Shown here one piece after another: positions 44,412-53,422 of a stretch of 64,000 nucleotides of DNA. The first letter of the stretch is position 1; every line of letters begins with the position of its first letter. The position numbers and the translations under genes are program-made. The notes below the pieces were generated by a model. The model did no database searches and was not told the origin of the DNA. It was given only the letters and a program-made list of their open reading frames with translations. The stretch is from the NCBI RefSeq assembly GCF_014206815.1, contig NZ_JACHNP010000001.1, positions 1,020,456-1,084,455 of the forward strand, given 5' to 3'. This stretch comes from Xanthomonas sp. F10. Lineage in GTDB: Bacteria; Pseudomonadota; Gammaproteobacteria; Xanthomonadales; Xanthomonadaceae.

Positions 44412-45590
44412 ATGGACTTTCTGACCGAGTGGTTCTGGTTCTTCCTGTTCCTGCCGCTGGCGGCGCTGAGCGGCTGGGTGATCGGTCGCCGTGGCGGCCA
44501 GCGCCATGGCGATACCCAGGTCAGCCGGCTCTCCAGCACCTATTTCCGCGGCCTCAACTATCTGCTCAACGAGCAGCCGGACAAGGCGATCGAGCTGTTC
44601 CTGCACATCGCCGAACTGGACAAGGAAACCTTCGAGACCCAGGTCGCGCTCGGCCACCTGTTCCGCCGCCGCGGTGAAGTCGACCGCGCCATCCGCCTGC
44701 ACCAGGGCCTGGTCCAGCGCGGCGACCTGAGCGATGCGCAGCGCGTGCAGGCCTTGCTGGCGCTGGGCGAGGACTACATGAAGTCGGGGCTGCTGGACCG
44801 CGCCGAAACCGTGTTCACCGAACTGGCGCAGATCGACCAGCGCGCCCCGCAGGCGCTCAAGCACCTGATCGGCATCTACCAGGCCGAGCGCGACTGGGAA
44901 AAGGCAATCGACAACGCTACCCGCTACGAAGAGGTGACCGGCGAGCCGATGGGCAAGCTGATCGCTCAGTTCGAATGCGAACTGGCCGACCGCTATCGCG
45001 CCTCGGGCAAGAACGACCTGGCGCGGGCGGCGATCGCGCGCGCCTACCAGGCCGACGCCAAGTCGGTGCGCGCCGGCATCCTGGAAGGGCGCATCGACGT
45101 CGACGACGGCAACGACGAGGCCGCCATCCGCGCCTTCGAGCGCGCCGCGCGTCATGACCCGGACTACCTGCCGGAGATCATGCCGGCGCTGATGGACTGC
45201 TACCGCCGCGGCAACGACCTCAGCGGCGCGCGCGCGTTTCTCTCGGAAATGACCGAGCACTACCGCGGCATCGCCCCGGTGCTGGCGCTGACCCGCCTGA
45301 TGGAGTCGCAGGAAGGCATTTCCGCCGCGCGCTCCTACCTGGGCCGGCAGCTCAAGGACCGGCCGTCGGTGCGCGGCGAGTCGGCGCTGATCGACCTGAC
45401 CCTGGCCGAGGGCGCCGATTCCACCGCGACCCTGCAGGATCTCAAGCACATCACCGACCAGTTGCTGGTGCGCAATCCCAGCTACCGCTGCACCCGCTGC
45501 GGCTTCGGCGCGCGCACCCACCACTGGCAATGCCCCAGCTGCAAGGAGTGGGGCACGGTCAAGCCGCTGCTCAACTACGCGGTGGTGTAG
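44412..45590 (+). CDS. lapB: LPS assembly protein LapB (YciM)
   Basis: A 392-residue protein with one N-terminal membrane segment (about 4-22), a run of TPR helices in the middle (for example EQPDKAIELFLHIAELDKETFE and ERDWEKAIDNATRYEEVTGEP), and a C-terminal rubredoxin-type zinc finger (YRCTRCGF then CPSCKEWGT). LapB helps FtsH degrade LpxC, so it limits lipid A synthesis. Its final TAG overlaps the GTG of the next gene. Confidence 0.96.
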   Translation: MDFLTEWFWFFLFLPLAALSGWVIGRRGGQRHGDTQVSRLSSTYFRGLNYLLNEQPDKAIELFLHIAELDKETFETQVALGHLFRRRGEVDRAIRLHQGLVQRGDLSDAQRVQALLALGEDYMKSGLLDRAETVFTELAQIDQRAPQALKHLIGIYQAERDWEKAIDNATRYEEVTGEPMGKLIAQFECELADRYRASGKNDLARAAIARAYQADAKSVRAGILEGRIDVDDGNDEAAIRAFERAARHDPDYLPEIMPALMDCYRRGNDLSGARAFLSEMTEHYRGIAPVLALTRLMESQEGISAARSYLGRQLKDRPSVRGESALIDLTLAEGADSTATLQDLKHITDQLLVRNPSYRCTRCGFGARTHHWQCPSCKEWGTVKPLLNYAVV

Positions 45591-46579
45591 TGCCCATCGC
45601 AGGAGCCGCGCTGCTCTTGGCGCTCGGGGTGTTCAGCGCGGCCGGCACCTGGCTGTCGCGCCGGTACGCGCTCAAACGCAAGTTGATGGACGCGCCCGGC
45701 GAGCGGCGCAGCCACACCGTGGCGACACCGCGCGGCGGTGGCGTGGCGATCGTGGCGGCAGTGCTGCTGGCCTGCGGCTGGGCCGCGCTGCAATGGCCGC
45801 AGCAGGGCGCCGGGATCGCCACCTTCGCCGCGGGCCTGCTCCTGGTTGCCGGCGTCGGCTGGTGGGACGACCACCGCTCGCTGTCGGCGGGGCTGCGATT
45901 GCTGGTGCACGCGGTGGCGGCGACCCTGCTGGCTGCACTTGTCTACAAAACGAACCAGCCGCTGTGGATGGTCGCGCTGGCGTGGTTGGCGACGGTCTCG
46001 CTGATCAATATCTGGAATTTCATGGACGGCATCAATGGCCTGGCCAGCAGCCAGGCGATGCTCGCCGCCGTCGGATTTGCCTGCCTGCTGCCGGCGCCGC
46101 TGCGCTGGCCATGCTGGGTCCTGCTGGTGGCCTGCGCGGGATTTCTGCCGTTCAACTATCCCCGTGCCCGCATTTTCCTCGGCGATGTCGGCAGCGGCGC
46201 GCTTGGCTACCTGATCGCCGCGCTGTTCGCCTGGTGCATCGTCGCCGGCGAGCAGGCGCCATGGCTGCCGGCATTGCCGCTGTCGGCCTTCGCCATCGAC
46301 GCCGGCTTCACGCTCGCCTCGCGCATGCTCGCCGGCGAACGCTGGTGGCAACCGCACGCGCAACATTTTTATCAGCGTTGGGTACACACCGGCAGTAGCC
46401 ATGCTGTCGTCACGCTCGCCTACGGTTTGTTCAGCATTGTCGCGATTACAATTGCGCGGTTGGGCAGACCGCTGGATGCGGGTACGCAGGCCGGTCTGAC
46501 GATCGCCTGGTTCTGTTCGGCAGGTGTGCTTTGGCTGGCTTTGCGCAACCGGATGCGCCGAACTCTTACGGATTACTGA
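45590..46579 (+). CDS. WecA/MraY-family glycosyl-phosphate transferase
   Basis: A 329-residue polytopic membrane enzyme that puts a sugar-phosphate on undecaprenyl phosphate to start O-antigen or other glycan synthesis. The family motifs WNFMDGINGLA and FPNYPRA-like region with IFLGDVGSGALGYLIA are visible. About ten membrane segments are expected. It starts with GTG sharing one base with the lapB stop. It precedes the CapD-like gene, together likely serving one O-polysaccharide pathway. Confidence 0.9.
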   Translation: MPIAGAALLLALGVFSAAGTWLSRRYALKRKLMDAPGERRSHTVATPRGGGVAIVAAVLLACGWAALQWPQQGAGIATFAAGLLLVAGVGWWDDHRSLSAGLRLLVHAVAATLLAALVYKTNQPLWMVALAWLATVSLINIWNFMDGINGLASSQAMLAAVGFACLLPAPLRWPCWVLLVACAGFLPFNYPRARIFLGDVGSGALGYLIAALFAWCIVAGEQAPWLPALPLSAFAIDAGFTLASRMLAGERWWQPHAQHFYQRWVHTGSSHAVVTLAYGLFSIVAITIARLGRPLDAGTQAGLTIAWFCSAGVLWLALRNRMRRTLTDY

Positions 46580-48489
46580 TGCTTTCCACGCGCGACCGAG
46601 TCACCGAATTGTTTCCCAAGGCCTCCGTGGTCATCCACGATCTGGCCATCGTCTGGGTCTGCTGGCAACTGCTTCACGCTGCGCGTTACACCATGCTCCC
46701 CGGCGAGCACCCGCTGCCGTTGTGGAACCTCAACACTGTGATCGTGTTGGCGGCGCAGGGCCTGGTGTTCTGGAAGGTCGGCCTGTACCGCGGCCTGTGG
46801 CGCTTCGCCAGCGTTCCCGACCTGCTGAACATCTTCAAGGCCAGTTTCTATGGCCTGGTGGCGATCGTCCTGGGGCTGGCCTACAGCCGTTTCGATGCGA
46901 TCCCGCTGTCGGTGCTGATGGTGTACCCGTTCGCGCTGTCGGCGCTGCTGGGCGCGCCGCGCCTGCTGTACCGCGCCTGGAAGGATTATCAGATCGCGCA
47001 CTCGGACGATAGCGCGCGGCGCGTGCTGATCGTCGGCGCCGGCCGTGCGGCCGAGGCGCTGGTGCGCGACCTGCGCCGGTCCGGCGCCTATCAGCCCGTG
47101 GGCTTCGTCGACGATGCCGGCCATCTGCACGGTGCCAAGCTGCAGGGTCTGCCGATCCTGGGCCGCATCGACGAAGCCGGCGCGATCGCCAAGGAGACCG
47201 CGGCCAAGCTGCTGGTCATCGCGATCCCGTCGCTGGACGCGGCCGGCATGCAGCGCGTGGTGGCGATCTGCGAAAGCACCGGCCTGCCGTTCCGCACCGT
47301 GCCGCGCCTGCTCGACGTGCTCGAAGGCCACTACCTGCCGGGCGAGCTCAAGGAGGTCGCGATCGAGGACCTGCTGGGGCGCAAGCCGGTGACCCCGGAC
47401 TGGAAGCTGATCAAGGGCTGGCTGTCCGGGCGGACCGTGCTGGTCACCGGCGCCGGCGGCTCGATCGGCTCGGAACTGTGCCGGCAGTGCGCGCGTCATG
47501 GCGCGCGCAAGATCGTGCTGCTGGAGATCAACGAACTGGCGCTGATCACCATCCATGCCGACCTGCGCCGTACCTTCCCCGATCTGGAGATCGACTGCGT
47601 GCTCGGCGACTGCGGCGATCCGGCGGTGATCCGCCATGCCATGCGCGTGGCCGAGCCCGACGCCGTATTCCACGCCGCGGCCTACAAGCAGGTGCCGTTG
47701 CTGGAGCAGCAATGCCGCGAGGCGGTGCGCAACAACGTGCTGGCCACCGAGAACGTGGCGCGCGCCTGCGTCGCGGCCAAGGTCTCGACCTTCGTGTTCA
47801 TTTCCACCGACAAGGCGGTCAATCCGGTCAACCTGCTCGGTGCGTCCAAGCGCTACGCCGAGATGGTGTGCCAGTCGCTGGACGACCAGGCGGTGAGTAC
47901 GCGCTTCGTGACGGTGCGCTTCGGCAACGTGCTGGATTCGGCCGGCAGCGTGGTGCCGCTGTTCCGCGAGCAGATCCGCCAGGGCGGCCCGGTGACCGTC
48001 ACCGATCCGCAGGTGACGCGCTACTTCATGACCATTCCCGAGGCCAGCCAGCTGATCGTGCAGGCCGCGGCGTCCGCGTCGCATGGCGCCATCTACACCC
48101 TGGACATGGGCGAGCCGGTGCCGATCCGCCTGCTGGCCGAGCAGATGATTCGCCTGGCGGGCAAGCAGCCCGGACGCGACATCGCCATCGTCTACACCGG
48201 CCTGCGGCCGGGCGAGAAGCTGCACGAGACGCTGTTCTACGCCGACGAGAACTATCGGCCGACCTCGCATCCGAAGATTCTGGAAGCGGGCGTGCGCAGT
48301 TTCTCGCGCGAGGACGTGCTGCGCGGCGTGCAGCAGTTGCGTGCCGCCGTGGCCGACTACGACAGCGAGACCATCGAGAAGGTGCTGCGCATGACCATGC
48401 CGGAGTTCGCGCCCTTGCGTCAGCACGACGATCACGACGGCTCCGCTACCATCGTTCCATTCCCCGCACGCGAGGCCAGAAGGCTCTGA
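46579..48489 (+). CDS. CapD/WbpM-family nucleotide-sugar 4,6-dehydratase
   Basis: A 636-residue membrane protein of the WbpM/CapD type. Four or so N-terminal membrane segments (within residues 1-135) precede two NAD(P)-binding folds: RRVLIVGAGRAAEALVRDL at about 150 and GRTVLVTGAGGSIGSELCRQ at about 290-310. The catalytic region reads FISTDKAVNP and then GASKRYAEM. A Leu occupies the place where PglF/WbpM enzymes have Met. It makes a 4-keto-6-deoxy sugar for glycan synthesis. Overlaps neighbours at both ends. Confidence 0.93.
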   Translation: MLSTRDRVTELFPKASVVIHDLAIVWVCWQLLHAARYTMLPGEHPLPLWNLNTVIVLAAQGLVFWKVGLYRGLWRFASVPDLLNIFKASFYGLVAIVLGLAYSRFDAIPLSVLMVYPFALSALLGAPRLLYRAWKDYQIAHSDDSARRVLIVGAGRAAEALVRDLRRSGAYQPVGFVDDAGHLHGAKLQGLPILGRIDEAGAIAKETAAKLLVIAIPSLDAAGMQRVVAICESTGLPFRTVPRLLDVLEGHYLPGELKEVAIEDLLGRKPVTPDWKLIKGWLSGRTVLVTGAGGSIGSELCRQCARHGARKIVLLEINELALITIHADLRRTFPDLEIDCVLGDCGDPAVIRHAMRVAEPDAVFHAAAYKQVPLLEQQCREAVRNNVLATENVARACVAAKVSTFVFISTDKAVNPVNLLGASKRYAEMVCQSLDDQAVSTRFVTVRFGNVLDSAGSVVPLFREQIRQGGPVTVTDPQVTRYFMTIPEASQLIVQAAASASHGAIYTLDMGEPVPIRLLAEQMIRLAGKQPGRDIAIVYTGLRPGEKLHETLFYADENYRPTSHPKILEAGVRSFSREDVLRGVQQLRAAVADYDSETIEKVLRMTMPEFAPLRQHDDHDGSATIVPFPAREARRL

Positions 48490-49370
48490 TGAGCAAGAGA
48501 ATCCGCAAGGCAGTATTCCCGGTGGCAGGTTTGGGCACCCGCTTCCTTCCCGCCACCAAGACCGTTCCCAAGGAAATGTTGCCGATCATCGATCGGCCGT
48601 TGATCCAGTACGCCGTGGACGAGGCGATCGAGGCCGGTTGCGACACCCTGATCTTCGTCACCAACCGCTACAAGCACGCGGTTGCGGATTATTTCGACAA
48701 GGCCTACGAGCTGGAGCAGAAGCTGGAGCGCGCGGGCAAGCGCGAACAGCTGGAGATGATCCGCCATGTGCTGCCCGAGGGCGTGCGCGCGATCTTCGTG
48801 ACCCAGGCCGAAGCATTGGGCCTGGGCCATGCGGTGCTGTGCGCCAAGTCGGTGATCGGCGACGAGCCGTTCGCGGTGCTGCTGCCGGACGACCTGATCT
48901 GGAACCGAGGCGACGGCGCGCTGAAGCAGATGGCCGATCTCAACGAGCGCAGCGGCGCCAGCGTGATCGCGGTGGAAGACGTGCCGCACGAGAACACTGC
49001 CAGCTACGGCATTGTCGCCACCGAGGCCTTCGACGGCCGCAAGGGCCGCATCGCCCAGATCGTCGAGAAGCCCAAGCCGGAAGACGCGCCGAGTGATCTG
49101 GCGGTGGTGGGGCGCTACGTGCTCAGCTCGAAGATCTTCGATCTGCTGGAAAGCACCGGCACCGGTGCCGGCGGCGAGATCCAGCTGACCGACGCCATCG
49201 CCGCGCTGCTGAAGACCGACGAAGTCGACGCCTATCGCTTCGAGGGCACCCGTTTCGATTGCGGCACCCACCTGGGCCTGGTCGAGGCGACCATCCGCTT
49301 CGCGCTGGAGAACAAGAAGCTGGCCAAGCCGGCACGCGAGAAGCTGACCCAGATGCTCGCCGAGGAGTGA
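48489..49370 (+). CDS. galU: UTP-glucose-1-phosphate uridylyltransferase
   Basis: A 293-residue enzyme that makes UDP-glucose for LPS, extracellular polysaccharide and other glycans. Signature blocks are AGLGTRFLPATKTVPKEMLP, the VDEAIEAGCDTLIFVT region, and EALGLGHAVLCAKSVIGDEPFAVLLPDD. Its ATG overlaps the stop of the preceding gene (TGATG). A strong terminator at 49474-49503 ends the operon. Confidence 0.97.
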   Translation: MSKRIRKAVFPVAGLGTRFLPATKTVPKEMLPIIDRPLIQYAVDEAIEAGCDTLIFVTNRYKHAVADYFDKAYELEQKLERAGKREQLEMIRHVLPEGVRAIFVTQAEALGLGHAVLCAKSVIGDEPFAVLLPDDLIWNRGDGALKQMADLNERSGASVIAVEDVPHENTASYGIVATEAFDGRKGRIAQIVEKPKPEDAPSDLAVVGRYVLSSKIFDLLESTGTGAGGEIQLTDAIAALLKTDEVDAYRFEGTRFDCGTHLGLVEATIRFALENKKLAKPAREKLTQMLAEE

Positions 49371-49473
49371 GCCTGGCGCCGCGTGCCGCTGCAAGGGCGG
49401 TGCGCTGGTCGAGTGCTGATGCATTAGCTTTAAGCAACTGATTCGACCGGATAGGTTGAATCGAATGACAAAC

Positions 49474-49503
49474 AAAAAAGGCAGCCGTGAGGCTGCCTTT
49501 TTT
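49474..49503 (+). terminator. Bidirectional terminator after galU
   Basis: GGCAGCC-GTGA-GGCTGCC (49480-49497) is flanked by AAAAAA and TTTTTT, so it can end transcription from both sides. Confidence 0.95.
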
Positions 49504-49542
49504 GTGTGCGCGCGGGTCTGTACAGCAATGCTTGATGCCGGA

Positions 49543-49636
49543 CCCTCACCCCAACCCCTCTCCCGGTGGGAGAGGGGCTATGTGCTGCTCCCTTCTCCCA
49601 TCGGGTGGCCCGCAGGAGGGCCGGATGAGGGGAGGG
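49543..49636. repeat. Xanthomonas-like CCCTC repeat element
   Basis: It begins CCCTCACCCCAACCCCTCTC, with a hairpin CTCTCCC-GGT-GGGAGAG inside, and ends GATGAGGGGAGGG. Elements of this look are common in intergenic regions of Xanthomonas; only one copy is in this window. Confidence 0.7.
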
Positions 49637-49645
49637 TGCCGCCGC

Positions 49646-50851
49646 TTACAGCGCCTCGATGATGCCCGCGGCGCCCATGCCGGTGCCGATGCACATGGTG
49701 ACCATGCCGTACTTCTGCTTGTGTCGGCGCAGGCCGTGCACCAGGGTGGCGGTGCGGATCGCGCCGGTGGCGCCCAGCGGATGGCCCAGGGCGATGGCGC
49801 CACCCAGCGGGTTGACCTTGGACGGATCCAGGCCGCTGTCGCGGATCACCGCCAGCGACTGCGCGGCGAAGGCTTCGTTGAGCTCGATCCAGTCCAGCTG
49901 GTCCTTGCTCAGGCCGGCCTGCTTGAGCGCCTTCGGAATCGCCTCGATCGGACCGATGCCCATCACTTCCGGACGCACGCCGGCGACCGAGAAGCTGACG
50001 AAGCGGGCCAGCGGGGTCAGCCCGTAGTCCTTGATCGCCTGCTCGGAGGCCAGCAGCACCGCACCGGCGCCGTCGCTCATCTGCGAGGAGTTGCCGGCGG
50101 TGACGCTGCCGCCGAACTGGCCGTTGCGGAACACCGGGCGCAGCTTGGCCAGGCCTTCGATCGAGCTGTCCGGGCGCGGGCCTTCGTCGGTATCGACCAG
50201 CTTCTTGCGCAGCGCGATGACGTTGCCGGCCAGGTCGGGCTGGTGCGAGACGATCTCGTAGGGACTGATCTCGTCGCGGAACTCGCCGGCGGCGATCGCG
50301 GCCATGGCCTTCTGGTGCGAGGCGAGGGCGAAGGCGTCCTGGTCCTCGCGCGACACCTTCCATTCCTCGGCCACCTTCTCGGCGGTGATGCCCATGCCGT
50401 ATGCGATGGCGACATGGTCGTCAGCGAACACGCTCGGCGACAGCGCCACCTTGTTGCCCATCATCGGCACCATCGACATCGATTCGGTGCCGCCGGCCAG
50501 CATCAGGTCGGCGTTGCCCAGACGGATCTGGTCGGCGGCCAGCGCCACCGCCTGGATGCCCGAGGAGCAGAAGCGGTTGATGGTCTGCCCGGCCACCGAG
50601 TTCGGCAGGCCGGCCAGCAGCACGCCGATGCGCGCCACGTTCATGCCTTGCTCGCCCTCGGGCATCGCGCAGCCGATGATCGCGTCGTCGATGCGCGAGG
50701 TATCGATGCCCGGCGCCTGTGCCACCACGGCGCGCAGCACGTGCGCCAGCATGTCGTCGGGACGGGTATTGCGGAACATGCCCTTGGGCGCCTTGCCGAC
50801 CGGCGTACGGGTGGCGGCGACGATGTAGGCTTCCTGGATCTGTTTGCTCAT
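49646..50851 (-). CDS. Acetyl-CoA acyltransferase (thiolase)
   Basis: A 401-residue thiolase that ends the beta-oxidation cycle by splitting 3-ketoacyl-CoA. The nucleophile Cys95 is in NRFCSSGIQA, the His motif is GHPLGATGAIRTA, and the second active Cys387 is in MVTMCIGTGMGAAG. It lies after the multifunctional beta-oxidation protein, probably under the same TetR regulator, although a repeat-bearing 164-base gap separates them. I would name it FadA-like without a symbol. Confidence 0.95.
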   Translation of the reverse strand: MSKQIQEAYIVAATRTPVGKAPKGMFRNTRPDDMLAHVLRAVVAQAPGIDTSRIDDAIIGCAMPEGEQGMNVARIGVLLAGLPNSVAGQTINRFCSSGIQAVALAADQIRLGNADLMLAGGTESMSMVPMMGNKVALSPSVFADDHVAIAYGMGITAEKVAEEWKVSREDQDAFALASHQKAMAAIAAGEFRDEISPYEIVSHQPDLAGNVIALRKKLVDTDEGPRPDSSIEGLAKLRPVFRNGQFGGSVTAGNSSQMSDGAGAVLLASEQAIKDYGLTPLARFVSFSVAGVRPEVMGIGPIEAIPKALKQAGLSKDQLDWIELNEAFAAQSLAVIRDSGLDPSKVNPLGGAIALGHPLGATGAIRTATLVHGLRRHKQKYGMVTMCIGTGMGAAGIIEAL

Positions 50852-51015
50852 TTGGCTTTCTCCGAAAGCCGGGATTGGGGATTCGGGATTGGGGATTCGT
50901 CAGAGCGGATCCCGGCACCCGAATATTTCCTGCCCGGCGGATGAATTTGTGGGAGGCGAGAATCGTTGGCAGTGGGGATGCGCTGTTGCGAATCCCCAAT
51001 CCCGACTCCCGAATC
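50852..51015. repeat. GGGATTGGGGATTC repeats flanking the beta-oxidation gap
   Basis: The 14-mer GGGATTGGGGATTC occurs twice in tandem (50871-50884, 50885-50898), and its reverse complement is at 50990-51003, so the gap is bounded by an inverted pair. It may fold the mRNA between the two genes or be a mobile-type repeat. No gene is in the gap. Confidence 0.75.
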
Positions 51016-53388
51016 TCAGTTCCTGAGGGGCTTACCCGTCTTGAGCATGTGCCCGATGCGCGCCTGGGTCTTTTCCTGCTGGGCCAGTTCGACGAAGTGC
51101 TTGCGCTCGAGCTTGAGCAGCCATTCCTCGTCCACCAATGCGCCGCGATCGACCTCGCCGCCGCAGACCACGGTGGCGATGCGGGTGGCGATCTCGTAGT
51201 CGTACTCGCTGATGAAGCGGCCTTCCAGCATGTTGACCAGCAGCATCTTGAAGGTGGCGATGCCGACGTCGCCGGCGACCTGGATGCGTCGCGCCGGCAG
51301 CGGCGGGCGGTAGCCGCCCTCGGCCAGGGCACGCGCCTCGGCCTTGGCGATGTACAGCGATTCGTAGCTGTTGAACACCACCTTGTCGGTGCCGCGCAGC
51401 AGGCCCAGCTCCTTGGCGTTGACCGCCGAGGTGGAGACCTTGGCCATCGCCACGGTCTCGAAGGTCTTCTTCAGTTCGGCGAACACATCGCCGCCCGGAC
51501 CCGCGGTCTGCGCCGCGCGCACCGCGATCTCCTTGAGGCCGCCGCCGGCCGGCAGCAGGCCCACGCCGGCCTCGACCAGGCCGATGTAGCTCTCCAGCGC
51601 GGCCACGGTCTTGGCGCTGTGCATCTGGAACTCGCAGCCGCCGCCCAGCGCCAGCCCGCGCACCGCCGCGACCACCGGCACCAGCGAATACTTGATGCGC
51701 TGGCTGGTGGCCTGGAAGTTGGCGACCATCGCCTCGAACGCATCGACCTTGCCGGCCTGCAGCAGGCCCAGCGCGCCGGCCAGGTCGGCGCCGGCCGAGA
51801 AGGGTTCCTTGTGCTGCCACAGCACCAGGCCCTTGAAGTCCTTCTCGGCGCGGCCGACCGCTTCCTGCAGACCATCGAGCACCTGGTCGGACACGGTGTT
51901 CATCTTGGTCTTGAAGCTGACCACGGCGATGTCGTCGCCGTCGTGCCACATGCGCAGACCGTCGTTCTCGAACACGGTCTCGCCCTGCGCGAACTTCTCG
52001 CCCAGCAGCGGATCGGGGAAGCGCTGGCGCTTGTACACCGGCAGCGCCGAGCGCGGCAGCTTGGCGTCGCGCGCCGGGCTGTACGAGCCTTCGGCGGCGT
52101 GCACGCCGTCGCGGCCGTCGAACACCCAGTTCGGCAGCGGCGCGCTGCTCATGCTCTTGCCGGCGGCGATGTCGTCGGCGATCCACTGCGCGACCTGCTT
52201 CCAGCCGGCGGCCTGCCAGGTCTCGAACGGACCCAGCGCCCAGCCGTAGCCCCAGCGGATCGCCAGGTCCACGTCGCGCGCGGTCTCGGCGATGTCGGCC
52301 AGGTGGTAGGCGCTGTAGTGGAACAGGTCGCGGAAGGTCGCCCACAGGAACTGCGCCTGCGGATGCTGGCTCTCGCGCAGCTTGGCGAACTTCTCGGCCG
52401 GATTCTTGATCTTCAGGATCTCGACCACGTCCGGCGCCGCGGCGCGGTCGGCCGGGCGGTAGTCCTGCTTCTGCAGGTCCAGCACCACGATGTCCTTGCC
52501 GACCTTCCGGAAGATGCCGGCGCCGGTCTTCTGGCCCAGCGCGCCCTTGCCGATCAGCGCCTCCAGCCACTTCGGCGCCTTGAAGAAGGCATGCCACGGA
52601 TCGTTCGGCAGGGTGTCGCCCATGGTCTTGATCACGTGGGCCATGGTGTCCAGGCCGACCACGTCGGAGGTGCGGTAGGTGGCCGACTTCGGACGGCCGA
52701 CCAGCGGGCCGGTGAGGCCGTCGACCTCGTCGAAGCCCAGGCCGAACTGCTCGGTGTGGTGGATGGTGGACAGGATCGAGAACACGCCGATGCGGTTGCC
52801 GATGAAGTTCGGGGTGTCCTTGGCGTAGACCACGCCCTTGCCCAGGGTGGTGACCAGGAAGCTCTCCAGGCCTTCCAGCACCGCCGGCTCGGTGTGCTTG
52901 GCCGGGATCAGCTCGGCCAGGTGCATGTAGCGCGGCGGGTTGAAGAAGTGCACGCCGCAGAAGCGGTGGCGCAGTTGCTCCGGCAGCACGTCGGACAGGG
53001 CGTTGATGCCCAGGCCGGAGGTGTTGGAGGCCAGCACCGCGTGGTCGGCCACGAACGGCGCGATCTTCTTGTACAGGTCCTGTTTCCAGTCCATGCGCTC
53101 GGCGATGGCTTCGATGATCAGGTCGCAGCCGCGCAGCTGCTCCAGGCCGGAGTCGTAGTTGGCCGGGGTGATGGCCTCGGCCAGCGCGGTGCTGGCCAGC
53201 GGCGCCGGGCTGAGCTTGGTCAGGTTGGCGATCGCCTTGAGCACCACGCCATCGGCGGGGCCTTCCTTGGCGGGAAGATCGAACAGCACGGTGTCGACGC
53301 CGGCGTTGGTCAGGTGCGCAGCGATCTGCGCGCCCATCACGCCCGCGCCCAGGACGGCGGCACGGCGGACTAGCAGGGGATTGGACAT
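51016..53388 (-). CDS. 3-hydroxyacyl-CoA dehydrogenase / enoyl-CoA hydratase (FadN-like)
   Basis: A 790-residue fatty-acid beta-oxidation protein. The dehydrogenase part comes first, with the NAD-binding LGAGVMGAQIAAHLTNAGVD (residues about 13-32) and the HFFNPPRYMHLAEL region. The enoyl-CoA hydratase/isomerase part lies near the C-terminus (about 530-700, KEPFSAGADLAGAL, ALGGGCEFQMHSAK, LVEAGVGLLPAGGG). This order is the reverse of E. coli FadB and like Bacillus FadN. It forms an operon with the TetR gene, 34 bases upstream, and perhaps the thiolase. Confidence 0.95.
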   Translation of the reverse strand: MSNPLLVRRAAVLGAGVMGAQIAAHLTNAGVDTVLFDLPAKEGPADGVVLKAIANLTKLSPAPLASTALAEAITPANYDSGLEQLRGCDLIIEAIAERMDWKQDLYKKIAPFVADHAVLASNTSGLGINALSDVLPEQLRHRFCGVHFFNPPRYMHLAELIPAKHTEPAVLEGLESFLVTTLGKGVVYAKDTPNFIGNRIGVFSILSTIHHTEQFGLGFDEVDGLTGPLVGRPKSATYRTSDVVGLDTMAHVIKTMGDTLPNDPWHAFFKAPKWLEALIGKGALGQKTGAGIFRKVGKDIVVLDLQKQDYRPADRAAAPDVVEILKIKNPAEKFAKLRESQHPQAQFLWATFRDLFHYSAYHLADIAETARDVDLAIRWGYGWALGPFETWQAAGWKQVAQWIADDIAAGKSMSSAPLPNWVFDGRDGVHAAEGSYSPARDAKLPRSALPVYKRQRFPDPLLGEKFAQGETVFENDGLRMWHDGDDIAVVSFKTKMNTVSDQVLDGLQEAVGRAEKDFKGLVLWQHKEPFSAGADLAGALGLLQAGKVDAFEAMVANFQATSQRIKYSLVPVVAAVRGLALGGGCEFQMHSAKTVAALESYIGLVEAGVGLLPAGGGLKEIAVRAAQTAGPGGDVFAELKKTFETVAMAKVSTSAVNAKELGLLRGTDKVVFNSYESLYIAKAEARALAEGGYRPPLPARRIQVAGDVGIATFKMLLVNMLEGRFISEYDYEIATRIATVVCGGEVDRGALVDEEWLLKLERKHFVELAQQEKTQARIGHMLKTGKPLRN

Positions 53389-53422
53389 AGCGATCAGCCT
53401 CTGTGGGTCAACGTTTGCGGGA

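Larger units (their letters stand above)
49371..49645. other. Convergent gap with terminator and repeat
   Basis: A 275-base gap without a gene. It holds the galU terminator and a CCCTCACC-type repeat unit described separately. A short dyad ATTCGA...TCGAAT (49441-49466) lies just before the terminator. Confidence 0.6.
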
